Assembly (NCBI GenBank): GCA_001600175.1
Contig: BCJC01000002.1
Location: forward strand, 2,453,111-2,517,110
Direction of reading: 5' to 3'
Length of the DNA stretch: 64,000 nucleotides
Origin: Erythrobasidium yunnanense
Lineage: Eukaryota > Basidiomycota > Cystobasidiomycetes > Erythrobasidiales > Erythrobasidiaceae
How positions within the stretch are numbered: position 1 is the first letter of the stretch; the number at the start of each line of letters is the position of its first letter. Below the pieces are notes generated by a model, which was not told the DNA's origin, did no database searches, and worked only from the letters and a program-made list of their open reading frames with translations. Below, one piece after another: positions 23,038-34,617 of the stretch. A program made the translations under genes and the position numbers.

Positions 23038-23987
23038 ATGCCTAGCAATCTACTGCGCGCCGCTCCTACTGCTCTTCGCTTACAACGTCACTACACAATG
23101 CCAGCCTATCTCGGACAGAAAAATGCTCAGCAACTGGATCAGGATCTCATGTCTGATGAAGGGGCGTTCAAGCTCGAACAGGTCCGCGTCTGGCTTGTGT
23201 ACCTCCCGGAGACGCCTGCAACCTAACGTGGTGGATCTATCTACCAGCTCATGGAGCTGGCCGGACTATCTTGCGCGCAAGCGCTGCAGGATGCCTATCC
23301 TGATTTGAGCAAGTACCGCAAAGTATTAGTCTGTTGCGGTCCAGGCAACCAAGTGAGGCGATCCTTTGCGTGTCTCACAAGAGCTGTAGCCTGCTTGTCT
23401 TTGTTCTAACAGGGTGGAGATGGCCTGGTCGCCATTAGACATCTATTGCATTTTGGCTACAAACCGCTGCTCTACTACCCCAAGCAAGGCAGCAATGAAT
23501 TCTACAAAAAGCTAAGAAAGCAATGCCTCAATCTGTCTATCCCCGAGATTGGATCATCTGAGCAAGACTTCCAGAATGCTCTCGATGATGCCGATGTCGT
23601 GATGGATGCGATCTTTGGCTTTTCCTTCCATGGAGATCCGAGGCCGCCCTTCGACACCGTTATCGAAGCGCTCAAGCAGACTAAGAAGCCAATCGTGTCC
23701 GTAGACATCCCTTCTGGCTGGACAGTCGAAGAAGGCGATCCTTCAGGGAGATTCTTTGTGCCATGTAGCTTGAAGAGATCTATCACAGCTTCAGCGAATA
23801 CTGACCTACTTTGGCAGCGGTGCTAGTCTCCCTGACTGCCCCTAAATTAGGCGTCCGGTCTTATAACGGCAAACACTATCTCGGAGGTCGCTTTGTCCCA
23901 CCGCAAATCGCAGAGAAGTACAAGCTAGATCCGCCGCCATACAAAGGCTCGTCGCAGATAGCAGACATCACCGATGCGCGCGTATAA
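23038..23987 (+). CDS. NNR1: NAD(P)H-hydrate epimerase (NNR1/YjeF_N family)
   Basis: Metabolite-repair enzyme that converts R-NAD(P)HX to the S form so that the partner dehydratase can restore NAD(P)H. After the start come MPAYLGQKNAQQLDQDLM, YQLMELAGLSCAQAL, VLVCCGPGNQ|GGDGLVAIRH (the conserved GPGNNGGDG motif, split by an intron), the substrate-site VVMDAIFGFSFHG and VSVDIPSGW. The C-terminus has VSLTAPKLGVR and the conserved GRFVPP. The first ATG at 23038 adds about 20 basic residues that could direct the protein to mitochondria; the second at 23098 would give a cytosolic form, an arrangement common in this family. Three introns are inferred. Confidence 0.9.
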
Positions 23988-24071
23988 ACAGCTTGTAATG
24001 TATATAGACAAATGTAGCGACTAATGTACCTCTATAACTACGACCCGCACATTCGACGAATAGTGCCCTCT

Positions 24072-25018
24072 TTAAGGCTTGTATTGGTTTGGAAGCGGGG
24101 GTAAAGGCGGTAACGGCCTTTGGGAATCTGCATCAAGGAATCTGCTAAACCTGCCTTTATCTTTGGCATACGACTGCCGCTTGTTCACACTAATGACATT
24201 CCCATTAGCGTCTACGGTGGCAGATGCTTTCGAAACAGGGCTTTGCTCCGCCCAAGAAGCCGAGGAGGCCCTCTTTGCATGGCCTCCTAGAGGTGCTCGA
24301 GGAGCAAAGGAGGAAAGGGCCGGCGCTCCAGCAACCTGAGCTGCACGAGGTGCTGCGTACACTGTCAATTTGACAGATAGAATTGTCAGCTCAGGCCATA
24401 TAGCGTTTTCGTGCTGCTTACAAGGGATCTGAGCGATACCAGTTTCTGTCGAGACGAGTTAGACATAATTTTTTCCGTATGGATGTCACGTAACTCACCT
24501 TTGTCGTACATGATACTCCCTCGAGCCTGTCTTTTCGCGAGAAAGTCATGTCTAGCGTCGCGAAGCTTTTGTAGGTCGGCAGACGAATGCGTAGAAGATA
24601 TCCTCTCTGTCGCCTCCGACATTGTAGACGTAATTGGCGCGGTTCTGCTCTTCCTCTTGCGGCCCAAGCAGCCAAACAGGGTCCAGCGCTGGCTCTTCGT
24701 GCTTTCCGCAGCTTCTTGCTCCTCCCAGCCAGATACACTCTTTTCATCAATATCGATACTAGCGAGCTCCGCTAGAGAGGGATTGCATTGTACGGGCAGA
24801 GCTGTCAAAAGATTCAGCATGATCTTACAATGACAAATGGAAGAAGCCTTACGGAGGGCTGGAAGGTTGTGCTTGCCGGATACTGGCTTCGCTGCCTCCC
24901 GGAGAGCGTTTGATGTTGCTGCCCACCCATGCTCTAGCTCACTTCCAGTAGCATTCTCTGTTTGCCTGTTTCGGGAGTTAAGGTCTGCATAGTAGGTCGA
25001 GCTGCGCTCTATTCGCAT
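24072..25018 (-). CDS. Hypothetical low-complexity protein
   Basis: The start MRIERSSTYYADLNSRNRQT at 25018 leads through three or four exons to a C-terminus rich in Pro (LPPLPPLPNQYKP). A basic, Cys-containing segment (LFGCLGRKRKSR) and a short helical stretch (DLQKLRDARHDFLAKRQARG) are the only notable parts. Frames join through introns near 24790-24855, 24434-24500 and 24360-24420. It is convergent with the epimerase gene. No domain or function recognised; disordered content is high. Confidence 0.5.
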
Positions 25019-25666
25019 CGTCAATAGAGTTCAGAGTATCCGAAGGCCGTTCAAGGTACCTTTCATTAGGGTCGACCGCGTCTTAGTGAGACGAGGCTTT
25101 TGGAAGGCTGATTCTGCATAGATAGGTGACACGGGAGGTGTGTACTCGTTCCACATGACTGGGGTCGTCAGGATGCAGAAGGTAGGCTATTATGCTATCC
25201 AAAGTACTGGCTGAAGATTTGGGCATATCAGCTCGAGTCCAGCGGTTCCCAAGCGTGCTAATGGTCGTTTGGCAACTGCGAAGAGTAGCGGTCGTGACAA
25301 GCCAAAGAAGAGTTCAATTGCTGCGTCGGAGCATGTCTCGGTACGCGGAGCTTCTCCAAAGTTCGCTGCAGAGGATAGCTCGATTCTGACCAGCAGGGTA
25401 GGAGGACAGCACAGTGTTGGATTGGGAAAGTATGTGAGAGGTGAATGATCAAGTTCGTATTCGTCTGAAAGACAGTAGCTTCTGGCAGAGAATCCGCATC
25501 ATTGCGTTGCGACCACTTGCGCGTCGAGCTTGCGTTTCTGCCAATTCCATCTCGTAAAACGTTCAGCTCTCGTCTCCTCTGCAGAATCTGTCTGTCCATC
25601 AAGATCCCCCTGCCATATCGTATTGACCGAAAAGCAACCCCGTCATCTGGATTCGCGACCATTACG
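25019..25666. promoter_or_regulatory. Divergent promoter region (hypothetical protein / NAS6)
   Basis: About 650 nt between divergent start codons. Open stretches here have no family likeness. No repeat or RNA gene was seen. Confidence 0.35.
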
Positions 25667-26676
25667 ATGCCATCTGATATTCACGCCCTCGCAAGGGAAG
25701 GACAAGCTAGACTCTTGACGCAAGCCTTATCTGATAATCCTGCTGTCATCAACGAGAAAGATGCTGTAAAGTCGATAGCTGCTCAAGAAGCGTTCTCGGA
25801 CCACCAGCTTACGCGCTCTGACAGGATGAAAGAACACCTCTCGCCAATGCAGCGGCTTCTGGGTCGTACGAGACTGTACAAGCTGTGTTGCAACACAATC
25901 CGGATGTCGAAGCTAGAGACACTTTAGGCTGGACACCCCTGATCATAGCAAGTAGGTCGTCCTGTTCCGTGTTGAGGCATACAGCCGATCTTCTAGCCCT
26001 GCTGATATATGTATCGTCTCAAAGCCAGCGCGGGAAATCTTGATGCCGTCACAGAACTGGTCGGTGCAGGCGCAAATGTGACGGCGAGTAATGATAGAGA
26101 GCAGACAGCATTGCACTACGCAGCTAGCAAAGGAAAGATGGAGATAGGCCAGCTTCTCATCAGCAAAGGAGCGGACATCAACGCGCGCGACAAAGCAAAT
26201 CAACTGCCGTTACATCGCGCAGCGACGACAGGCGCCATTCCCTTTATACGCTTAATACTGGCTTCAGAATCTACTGGATCCTTCAAGAAGCCACGTCTCA
26301 ACTTGCAGGACAGAGCTGGGAATACGCCCTTGCATTTAGGTAAGTCCGATGCAGGCTCCCTTTGTACAAATAGCGGCTGACATCAGCTTAGCGGTGGAGA
26401 GTGGGCACGCAGAGGCAGCTGTAGTACTGTAATCTGCTCCTTTGCAACTCAGCAGCCAGAAATACTCTAATAAATGGTTCTTGCAGTATCGAGGCAGGCG
26501 CGGATAGGCAACGTACGAACTCTGACGGGTGAGTGCGGCAGCTTGATATGTATTTAAGACATTACGTCTAATCTTGCGTGTACAGGGAGCGTCCGGAAGA
26601 GATACTCGGTGTAGGTGGTCAGGAATCGAAACGAGTATTGCAGTATATACAGAGTAAATGCGGGAAATTAGACTAA
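25667..26676 (+). CDS. NAS6: 26S proteasome assembly chaperone NAS6/gankyrin (ankyrin repeats)
   Basis: Ankyrin-repeat chaperone that binds the Rpt3 ATPase during assembly of the proteasome base. The spliced product starts MPSDIHALAREGQARLL and carries about six to seven ankyrin units, for example DERTPLANAAASGSYETVQA, REQTALHYAASKGKMEIGQL, ANQLPLHRAATTGAIPFIRL and AGNTPLHLAVESGHAEA. It ends SKRVLQYIQSKCGKLD. Repeat number, size (about 230 residues) and the end of the last repeat fit NAS6/PSMD10. Five or so introns of 45-65 nt break the repeats. Another small ankyrin protein is possible, but the length and the C-terminal helix favour NAS6. Confidence 0.8.
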
Positions 26677-26777
26677 AGACTAAGATATAGCCTGTAAACT
26701 GCTAAAAGAATGCACGATACGAAAGTGTCCGCTACAAGCTCATGACGACGAGACTACCCAAACATTGATCATAATGC

Positions 26778-28985
26778 TTACGCTGGCGAGCGCGTGCTAC
26801 CCAGGACATTGTTGAGAAGCTCATCTATCGATGAGCCACTACTAGTGCTCTCGCGCAGTTCACTACGTATCCTGGGGTTCCACGGCTGCTTGGGAACGCT
26901 GTTTTCGCTTGACTGACTGCTGATGCTACTACCTCTAGCCCGAGACTGCTGTATCACTCTGCTCACTGCCCTGTGCGGGTTGTGGGAGTCTGCTGAGGCA
27001 GCAGGAGTGACCGTCACACCAGGAATATCCGGTCTTGTCTTCGCCAGTGTCGACTTTCTCCGTGGCTTGCGCGGAGGTAGATCGGTATAGCTACCATCAC
27101 TCGGCGAAGCATCCTTGTTGTAGAGCAGACCTGCCATCCCGCTTAGCGAATATGTCGTGCCGCTCTTGGTGCTTTGCGTAAGAGCGGAATTTGTCGGTTG
27201 GTTGTAGGCTTTGTAGTAAGGATGTGTCTGAATGGCAGGAGATGCTGGACGACTGCCTATTGCCGGAGACTTTCCAGGTTGGAGAGCAGTAGGCGGTGAG
27301 AAGGCACCGTGGCCGTTGGTCGAAGGTGAGTAGAGGGAAGGAGAGTCACAGTCGCTTTGGCTAAGAGTCTTTGAGCGCCAGCGTCGCGGTGTACCCCCTC
27401 CAGCGGTTGAAGGACTGAAAGCAGGAACAGGATTGTCTCGCAATGTGACCCGTCTTAGCGGACCTGTAGCACTATCGGACAGTGAGTATTGCATACTAGA
27501 CCCTCCAGCGACTGTCATAGCCGTGTCATCGTCGTCATAGAGCGTATGCGAATCGCGCCCGCTGTTCCTCGAAGGGCTCTCAGGCGGTGTATACGTGGAA
27601 TAGCCTTTCTTGCGGGGTGTCTCATCAACACATGCTAGAAGTGGTCGCCCTTGCCCGTCGTCTGAGCGTTCTTGCAGATGAGCTCGCTTCCTCTTGTCGT
27701 CTGCGTTGTCCAGGTCGTTCTCCAGCTCCCATACGCCGTGCTCGTTCCACGAACCTGGACCACTGCTATACGCACTTCGCGAGCTTGCTCTGCTACCGTA
27801 CCGCTTTCCTCGGCCAGACAAAGAGGAGTAGATAGCTGAAGCAGTTCGTTCTAGGGCATTGCCAGTATTCTCGGATGTCTGACGTGGTTCATACCCCGTT
27901 CGTGACTCCGCTATCATGGCATCCAGGTCCGCATGAAGGGATTCTAGCGTATCTGCTCTTTGAAGATCTGTAGATGCGGCTTGGGGTGTATTCGGCAGAG
28001 GACCTCGACTTTGCTTTAGGGGATTTTGAGGCTCATTCGCGCCCCATTGCCAGCCTCTCTCGGATGCATCCCTCTGTCCGTTTATTTGGTAGATTGGCGA
28101 AGCTGCAGAGCCAAGTCCCGCCATACCAGATCCCTTCTCGACATCATCGTATCTGGGAGCCTGGTTGAAAGTGGTCCACTGTCCAGGCCCTTTCTCATCG
28201 TCTTCCTCGAAGTCCTCGTCACCATGCGCATTGCCAGTATACCTGAAGCCAGCCTTCTCTGTATCATCATCGTTGTATCGTCTACTTTCCAGCATCCGTC
28301 TCTTTCGCTGCCGCCTTCGCCATACGAAGAATAGCAGTATACCCAGTAGAAGTGCAAGCACACCAAGCGAGAGAGCTACCGGGAGAATAGCCGTCAAGGT
28401 TGTACGAGAACCAGAGGATACACCAGTACTGTCGTTGAAAGGTGTAGCGGTTCCTGTTGTCGAAGCGGAAGTCGATGATCTGGTACTGCGTGATGCGAAT
28501 GAGATGGTGGACGAAGATGAGGAAGTTGATAATGTGGATGTCGATGAAGTCGCAGCGGTAGACGATGTCGAAAGCTCAGTCGACGCTTCGGTAGAGTCTG
28601 CTGTTTCTGTAGACAGAGTGTCTATGGTGACCGATGGACTGGCGGCACTGGTAGGCTGTAGATATATACTGGAGGCAGGCGAAGCTGTCACAGGTGCCTG
28701 TGAGGTGGCTTGCGTCGACTCTATCGACGCTTGAGTTGCTTCTACTTGATCTGTTGGCGTCCATGGAGTGTATAGGCCATCGTTGTAGGTGACGGGGACG
28801 CTGGTTGCTCCGGCCAAAACGCTCGAGGGTACGCCTGGCCGAGCGACATTTGGCGTCGCAGATGCTCCATCCATCACCGGAACAGATTCCACGCCTTCAG
28901 TCGGAGCGCCTTGGACAGATTGCGCTCTTGCAGATCTCGAAGCGGCCAGGAAGGTAAGAAGAATAGGAGCTCTAGACCAGCGCAT
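26778..28985 (-). CDS. Mucin-like single-pass membrane protein with long cytoplasmic tail
   Basis: A single exon of 735 codons, unusual here where most genes are split. Residues 1-22 are a signal peptide (ILLTFLAASRSARA). Residues 23-195 are a Ser/Thr-rich ectodomain that should be heavily O-mannosylated. A membrane segment follows (ILPVALSLGVLALLLGILLF) with a basic stop-transfer run WRRRQRKRR. The remaining 500 residues are a Ser/Pro-rich, probably disordered cytoplasmic tail. The plan recalls Mid2/Wsc-type wall-stress sensors, but there is no WSC cysteine domain and no sequence identity that I recognise. Role is therefore only a suggestion. Confidence 0.8.
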   Translation of the reverse strand: MRWSRAPILLTFLAASRSARAQSVQGAPTEGVESVPVMDGASATPNVARPGVPSSVLAGATSVPVTYNDGLYTPWTPTDQVEATQASIESTQATSQAPVTASPASSIYLQPTSAASPSVTIDTLSTETADSTEASTELSTSSTAATSSTSTLSTSSSSSTISFASRSTRSSTSASTTGTATPFNDSTGVSSGSRTTLTAILPVALSLGVLALLLGILLFFVWRRRQRKRRMLESRRYNDDDTEKAGFRYTGNAHGDEDFEEDDEKGPGQWTTFNQAPRYDDVEKGSGMAGLGSAASPIYQINGQRDASERGWQWGANEPQNPLKQSRGPLPNTPQAASTDLQRADTLESLHADLDAMIAESRTGYEPRQTSENTGNALERTASAIYSSLSGRGKRYGSRASSRSAYSSGPGSWNEHGVWELENDLDNADDKRKRAHLQERSDDGQGRPLLACVDETPRKKGYSTYTPPESPSRNSGRDSHTLYDDDDTAMTVAGGSSMQYSLSDSATGPLRRVTLRDNPVPAFSPSTAGGGTPRRWRSKTLSQSDCDSPSLYSPSTNGHGAFSPPTALQPGKSPAIGSRPASPAIQTHPYYKAYNQPTNSALTQSTKSGTTYSLSGMAGLLYNKDASPSDGSYTDLPPRKPRRKSTLAKTRPDIPGVTVTPAASADSHNPHRAVSRVIQQSRARGSSISSQSSENSVPKQPWNPRIRSELRESTSSGSSIDELLNNVLGSTRSPA

Positions 28986-29574
28986 GCTGCGGTAATGTCA
29001 ACAAAGCCGTGATCGAGGGCGAGCTCTGTAACGTACCCTTGTCGGAAGAAGGCACCGGGAAGTTGCGCTGGGAGTTGGTTTCGATAGCACTCGAAAAGCG
29101 GTCGACGGAACGTCGGGTTAGCTGAGGGAGTTGGTAAGACTGTGTTTGCGCTTTCGGTGTTGTGCTATGTTTATTGGCGGGAGCTTGCAATAAAGCAGTC
29201 CCGTTTGAAACCAGACTGGAGGAAAAGAAACCCATCTCTTCGCAGGCAGCTTGCTCTGGCTCTTCTTCTCTGCTGGCAGCGTAGATGTTGAACATCATTA
29301 GTGATCGTGTGCGTCGCTTCAGAGTTTTGCGGCAGAAAAAGTCATGAAAAGGCTGCGCCGAGGAATGTGATCGGACCAAAAAATAGTCGCCAAAATTGTA
29401 AAGGTGTGCGCGTAAAGTGCTGTAGAAATTGCATGTATACACTGTCAAGCCTGTAATGAGGTCTTCGTCGAAATTGAGAAAGAGTCAGTGTGACGCTGTT
29501 CGGGGACGGGAAGGTGTGCGTTAGTCAGTCTTTCGCAAACCGAATTGACTTTCCTCTATACTGCAACAACTGAT
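28986..29574. other. Upstream region of the mucin-like gene with long leader reading frame
   Basis: About 590 nt. On the minus strand a 158-codon open stretch (28972-29448) overlaps the start of the mucin-like gene in another frame. It shows no family likeness and is more probably a 5' leader than a gene. The rest is the 3' flank of the SPE3-LYS9 gene. Confidence 0.35.
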
Positions 29575-32258
29575 CTATAGGATTGCCTCTACCATGGTGA
29601 TGCCCTCCTTCTCTACCTCTGCGATCAGGAGATCGACCAAGTCACGCTCATACGGAGCGAGTACGCCTGGTGTGTTGATCTTGCCGTCGAGGATGAGCTG
29701 CGTAGCAATACCGCATGGCACACCGACAAGTTTAGCCATGGAAGATGGGCCATCGCCAGTGTGGAAAGGTGCGCCATAGTCCAGAAGGGTGGACGTCTGC
29801 GTGACCTTGCTGCCGTCCTTGTTCTCGATCTCAAACTTGTGCTGCAGCATGACCATGTCCTTCTCTCCCTTCTCGTACTGCATCTTCTCCTCGAGAGTTG
29901 CGCAAAGGGTATCTAGCAGAGATCCGCGAGCGGTTACTGGCGAGTTGGAGAAGAGACCAATCCATCGGAGACCTTGGATGATACGCTGTTCTTCTGAAAC
30001 ATCAGGGAAATCCGCAAGGGATGTGATCTTGGCGATAAGATCCTGCTCGGAGGTGGACTTGGCACCGACGGCCTTTTGCGTGACCTCAGCCTGCGCAGTA
30101 ACTGTTAGCAAAACGTGGAAGACAAGCAAGTAAGAGAATCCTCACCCAGGTTGCGTTCGTGCCAGGCTGCAAGTAGTCCTTCTTCGACTCGTCAAGGAAG
30201 CCAATCTCTACGAGAGCCTTGATGAATGCAGGGAAACCTTGATATCTCAAGGTACCTCGAACGACAGTTCCAGCTTCTGGGATCTTGTACTTCTCGCGGA
30301 AGCTTGTCGAGTCACGGTTGGGGTATGCGACGAAAGCGAATGCAGGGTTGATAAAGTATGGCTTTGCGCATGACATGAGATCCTTGCCTTCAACAGAGAC
30401 CATCTCGCCTGCTTGGTAGAACTTGGCGCTGTTCAGCAGAGCGAGAAGAACACCTCGCGAAGACCAGCTGAACTTGTAGCCGAGAGGGTTGCCAGCTGCG
30501 CTAGGAGCAGGCAGACCACCACAGTAAGAGATGAAGGAGTTGATCTGATGAAGGGATTTGTCAGCGTTCAATCTCACTGTAGAAGAGTTGTGTTCCTCAC
30601 CTTTCCTCCGGCCTTGTGGGTGTCGTCAATGGTCTTCACGGCATACAAGTGATCGATACCAGGGTCAAGGCCAATCTCGTTCATGACAACGATGCCTGCC
30701 TTCTTGACCTCCGGTTCAAGCGCCTTCATGGCGTCAGAGACGTAGGAAGTGGTGACTACGTTCTTCTTGAACTTGATGGCAGACTTGATGACATCGGCGT
30801 GGTAGATGTAAGGAATGAGGGAGATGACGAGATCATGCTGCTCGACAAGCGCGTCCAAAGAAGCTGGGTCTTGGACGTTGACGGCGGCAGTCTGGGCTTC
30901 CCGAGGCAGCAGAGCTGCTAGGGAGTTGGCGTTCTCGATGTTGGAAGACGCTGGAGGCATGCTGCGTTAGTGTAAGGATATGTACGAAATAGCGAAAGTC
31001 TGCTTACCGATTGTAAGGCTGTTCTCTGATCGGCGCAGAACGTACTCGGCACATGGCTGAGCAACGAAACCAGATCCGAGCAGCAGAACCTTCTTGGACT
31101 TGCCAGCAGATGCGTTAGTCGAAGCTGAAGAAGGGTTTGCAGCTGCTACGGCCTTTCCTGCGAAAGATGGGAGTACGAAAGCGGCTTCGTGGACCTTGTT
31201 GTTGTAGTACCTTGTGTTCTCTACAGTTCGCAGAGGCTTCTTGAGGTTGTGCGATGCATCTTTGCTGCATAGAACGTAGCCCATGTTGCCGGAAGGGTAG
31301 GTAGGGATGGAGCACCAGGCGTATTCGACGACTGGGAAAAGCGTCTTCATCGTGCTGAGTACGCTGGTGATGAGGGGAAGATGCAGCCACATGCATTCTC
31401 CCTGGGTAGAAATGTGACCGCCAGGCTTGAGTGCTTCTTGCAGCAGAACGAAGTAGGGCTTCTCGAAAAGCGCATTTGCAGGCCCGACGGGATCTGAAGA
31501 GTCGGTGATGATGACATCGTACATTCCCTTCTTGTCGGCTAACCACTTGAAGCCATCTCCAATGTGCAAGGTCACTCGAGGATCCTGGAAACCTTTATAC
31601 ATGTGAGGTAGGTAGTCCTTGCTGACTCGAGGTACGGCCTCGTCAATGTCGCAAAGGGTCGCGTCCTTGACAGACGGGTGCTTGAGGATCTCACGGAGTA
31701 CTCCTCCATCTCCTCCGCCAATGACCAGGACGGACTCTGGGTTCGGATGCGAGTTGAGCGGAAGGTGAGCAATCATTTCCTGGGCGCGGGGACTCATCAG
31801 AGGAGGATATAGAACGTCTAGATTATGGCGAAGCTTACTTGGTAGGAGAACTCGTCATTCTCGACGCATTGGATAGCACCGTCCAGAACCAAGACGTTTC
31901 CGTGGTCTGTCGACTCGAAGACGAGGACGTCCTACCATTGCACAAAGATCAGATAGATCTATGAAGGATGATGCCGGATCTAACGCACCTGGTACTTGCT
32001 CTGCTCGGTGTGCAGGATCTTTTTGACCCGTAGACCCATAGCTTGACCAGGCCATTGGGGACTCTTCTCAGCGAACCTGTATACATTAGCATTAGATACA
32101 GAGGGTTTGCAACGTCGGGATCAAAGGGAAAATGCTGAAGCTGACCAAAGCTCGCCGTTCGAGTCGGTAGTGATAGCAGGGTGGGAGAGCGACACTACGG
32201 ATACGCCAATCAGTTATAATGCTCATGGATCGTCTCTCATATCGTGCTTTGTCTCACT
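29575..32258 (-). CDS. SPE3-LYS9: Spermidine synthase-saccharopine reductase fusion (SPE3-LYS9)
   Basis: One bifunctional protein. The N-terminal part (about residues 1-290) is spermidine synthase, which moves an aminopropyl group from decarboxylated S-adenosylmethionine to putrescine: [66 protein letters not shown]. The C-terminal part (from about 310) is saccharopine reductase of lysine synthesis: [67 protein letters not shown], ending [20 protein letters not shown]. The two halves lie in one reading frame with a short Ala/Ser linker. The start codon is split by a 63-nt intron: A at 32258, TG at 32194-32193, giving CAACAATGTCG in the mRNA and [17 protein letters not shown]. The fusion is a known basidiomycete trait. 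Confidence 0.93.
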
Positions 32259-32685
32259 TGTTGATTGTCGTACAGTAGTTGTCGCGAAACAGAAAATTTG
32301 AGGAAGACTCCGACTCCCATCTCTCCCTTAGATGGACTCCGGCTTTGTCGAAACTTCAAGCGGGAGCAAGGCATTTCTAGCGGAAGATGTGCAAGATAGT
32401 CAATTGCTACCAGACTCTGGCTTCTAAGCGAATGTGCTATGCGAAATCTACGCTCCTCTGCGACCCTACAATGCTCTCAGGCTTAAACGATACCGGAATG
32501 CTGCTGCGCCTACGACTATGATACCTCGAGTTCCAACTCTGTGATGCTCCAGCCGATGCTTCCACGCTGGATCGGACACTGGTGCTTCTTCCAATAATGC
32601 TCTTGCGTCTGTCGCCGAGCCTGTACGAATGACGACGCTGCGCGTTGTCGACTATATACGATATCTGGATACGACTGCTCTACGT
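32259..32685. other. 5' leader and flank between SPE3-LYS9 and the MGC gene cluster
   Basis: About 430 nt upstream of SPE3-LYS9 and downstream of the first MGCxxSK gene. It contains the untranslated first exon of SPE3-LYS9 next to 32258. No other gene was seen. Confidence 0.35.
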
Positions 32686-33022
32686 CTAGCCGATCCATCC
32701 ACCGCCAAAGTCTCTAGGTGCTTCGCGCGACCTTTTGGTTTTCTTCGCTTTCGTGCCATCTCGGCTTTTCTCGTCGAACAGCTCGACGTGTACATCAAAT
32801 TGCTCAATGTACATTGACTATACCGCATAGTCAGCAAGCAACCTCCTCCCTCGACTGTAAGAACGCTACATACTGTCTTAGGCTCCTGGATCAGGCCGGA
32901 GGCTGTGAGATTCCGGTATAGTTCTTCCTCGTAGCTTGACTGGATCGAATAACCGCACGTCAGTCAACAACCTTCGATTCACTTCGTAGAAGATGGCTCA
33001 CCTTGCTGATGCCGCAACCCAT
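32686..33022 (-). CDS. MGCxxSK family protein 1 (MGCGISK), predicted acylated
   Basis: First of four same-strand genes that share a seven-codon first exon. Exon 1 encodes MGCGISK and ends in phase 0 at a strong GTGAGC donor. Gly2 and Cys3 are the classical sites for N-myristoylation and palmitoylation. Exon 2 begins SSYEEELYRNLTASGLIQEP, and a second intron (gtatgt...ctgac...gtatag) leads to SMYIEQFDVHVELFDEK and a basic end, about 72 residues in all. There is no His-rich tail. Beyond the anchor no domain was recognised. The exon 2-3 junction is chosen because it has a good branch motif and restores an open frame; reading through instead gives a longer basic tail. Confidence 0.6.
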
Positions 33023-34617
33023 GATGATGATAACAGATTCTTTGATTGATGGAAGAGGATTGTGTGCAGAGGATGGAGCGATGAATAGGAAGACAAGAGA
33101 GGTTCGGGGAGCTCGCTCTTGCTTCTTATACGCAGATTTTCAGCGAAGAAAGGGCGGCTAAGAAGCTAGCGCTGTGCTTGGTCTGTTTGGCACGCTAAGC
33201 TAAAGTAGCATCGGCCATTACCAAACACAAGAAAGCGTGGGTTCGGCATGACAAATCAGCCAGTGGTCCCGTTGAGCTGTCAACGACACTTATCTCGGAG
33301 CACTAGATTAGCTTCTCTCCACGAGGCCTAGCAGCAAGACCGCGAATCTGGAGGGCAGCAGGTTCCTAACAAGAAGCATACCCGAGGTCAGCCTACCCAT
33401 GCGCGTCTGAACAAACTGGTCTACACCTGCAGAGATGCATGGATGCAGGTGGAAACTATCAGAGCCAATTCATACGCGAAATTCAAGAGCTTCTGTTCTG
33501 TTAGTTCGTTGAAGTGTACCAGATAATGCTGAAGAGATATCTACAGAGATGCTTGTTTTTCAGATCTTACAGCACAAGGAAAGATTATACAAGCTTAAAG
33601 ATTGACGACCAAGCATTGTGCAGCAGAGCTAAACGATTATAGTATATCTATGGACTGACGTGTGCGGATTTAGATGCCTGGAATTGCCTTCAAAACTACT
33701 GCAACTCTCTCATTTCACCCCACCCATCCTCCTCCAAAGTCTTTGGGTATCTCGCCATTCTGCCGCCGAGCTTGCGCTGAACCGTTGCCGTTCATCTGAT
33801 ATTGCTATTGATGTCAAAGAGAACATGCGTCGGCAGTCTGCCTCATGAAGGCAGCAAATCTTCAGCCAGGCTCACAGAGTCATTGTCTCCGCCTTGATGG
33901 GGATATGCTTGATATCGCTCGTCGTCCTGGTGTGACTGGTGATGGTATACCAAGTCAGTATGTATCTAGACTATGCAGCTCTGCCAGAGCCAACTGACCT
34001 TGCTGGAAAAGCAGCCCATCGTGACGCCTTCGAAGCGGCCTGAATCGAACAACGAGTTTCGACAGCACTTGAGTGTTAGACTGAGCAAAAGCAAGAGCTG
34101 AAGGACACTCTCACCAGCCAGCCAGAAATTCGTGACGGCAACGCACCTACCGGAACCTTACGGCCGTGCGCATTGGCCCTCTTAGCAGCTACGCCATCAC
34201 CGGGCCTTTCCTGCCTAGCCATAAATCTGTGGACGTTCCGCTATGCCACGCTACGCCCAAAGCAGGTCTGGGCGGATCAGGAACAGCTTGTGTTCAGCTT
34301 GCTTGCTTGAAACCAGGTTGCCTTCAGTTCCTTTCTGGTTGGCAGCAATCCCTCATACATACCAAGGCTCCTACCTCCTCAAGAGAACGTCTGCAGTTTA
34401 CAATCCTGGAATGAATCGTCAGCCAATCTCAAACTTTTTCCCCTAATGAGCTTTCTGAGCTCCCATGCGTTATGCTTGCGATCCTCTATCATATCATTAC
34501 TTCGCAAATGCACCCTGCTACAGATTGACTGACTACAAGGCTATGAACACGCATGCCTGGATATAAATGCCCAACTGATCTGACCTCCTCCTCCCGTTGC
34601 GTGCGATTAACATCACA
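33023..34617. other. 1.6-kb gap inside the MGC cluster
   Basis: No reading frame with family likeness or plausible exon chain was found on either strand. An exon encoding MGC-x-x-SK was looked for and not seen. It may hold the promoter of gene 1, a decayed family member or a non-coding transcript. Confidence 0.3.

Noticed and set aside
28972-29448. 158-codon frame upstream of the mucin-like gene
   Set aside because: No family likeness; more likely part of the 5' leader.
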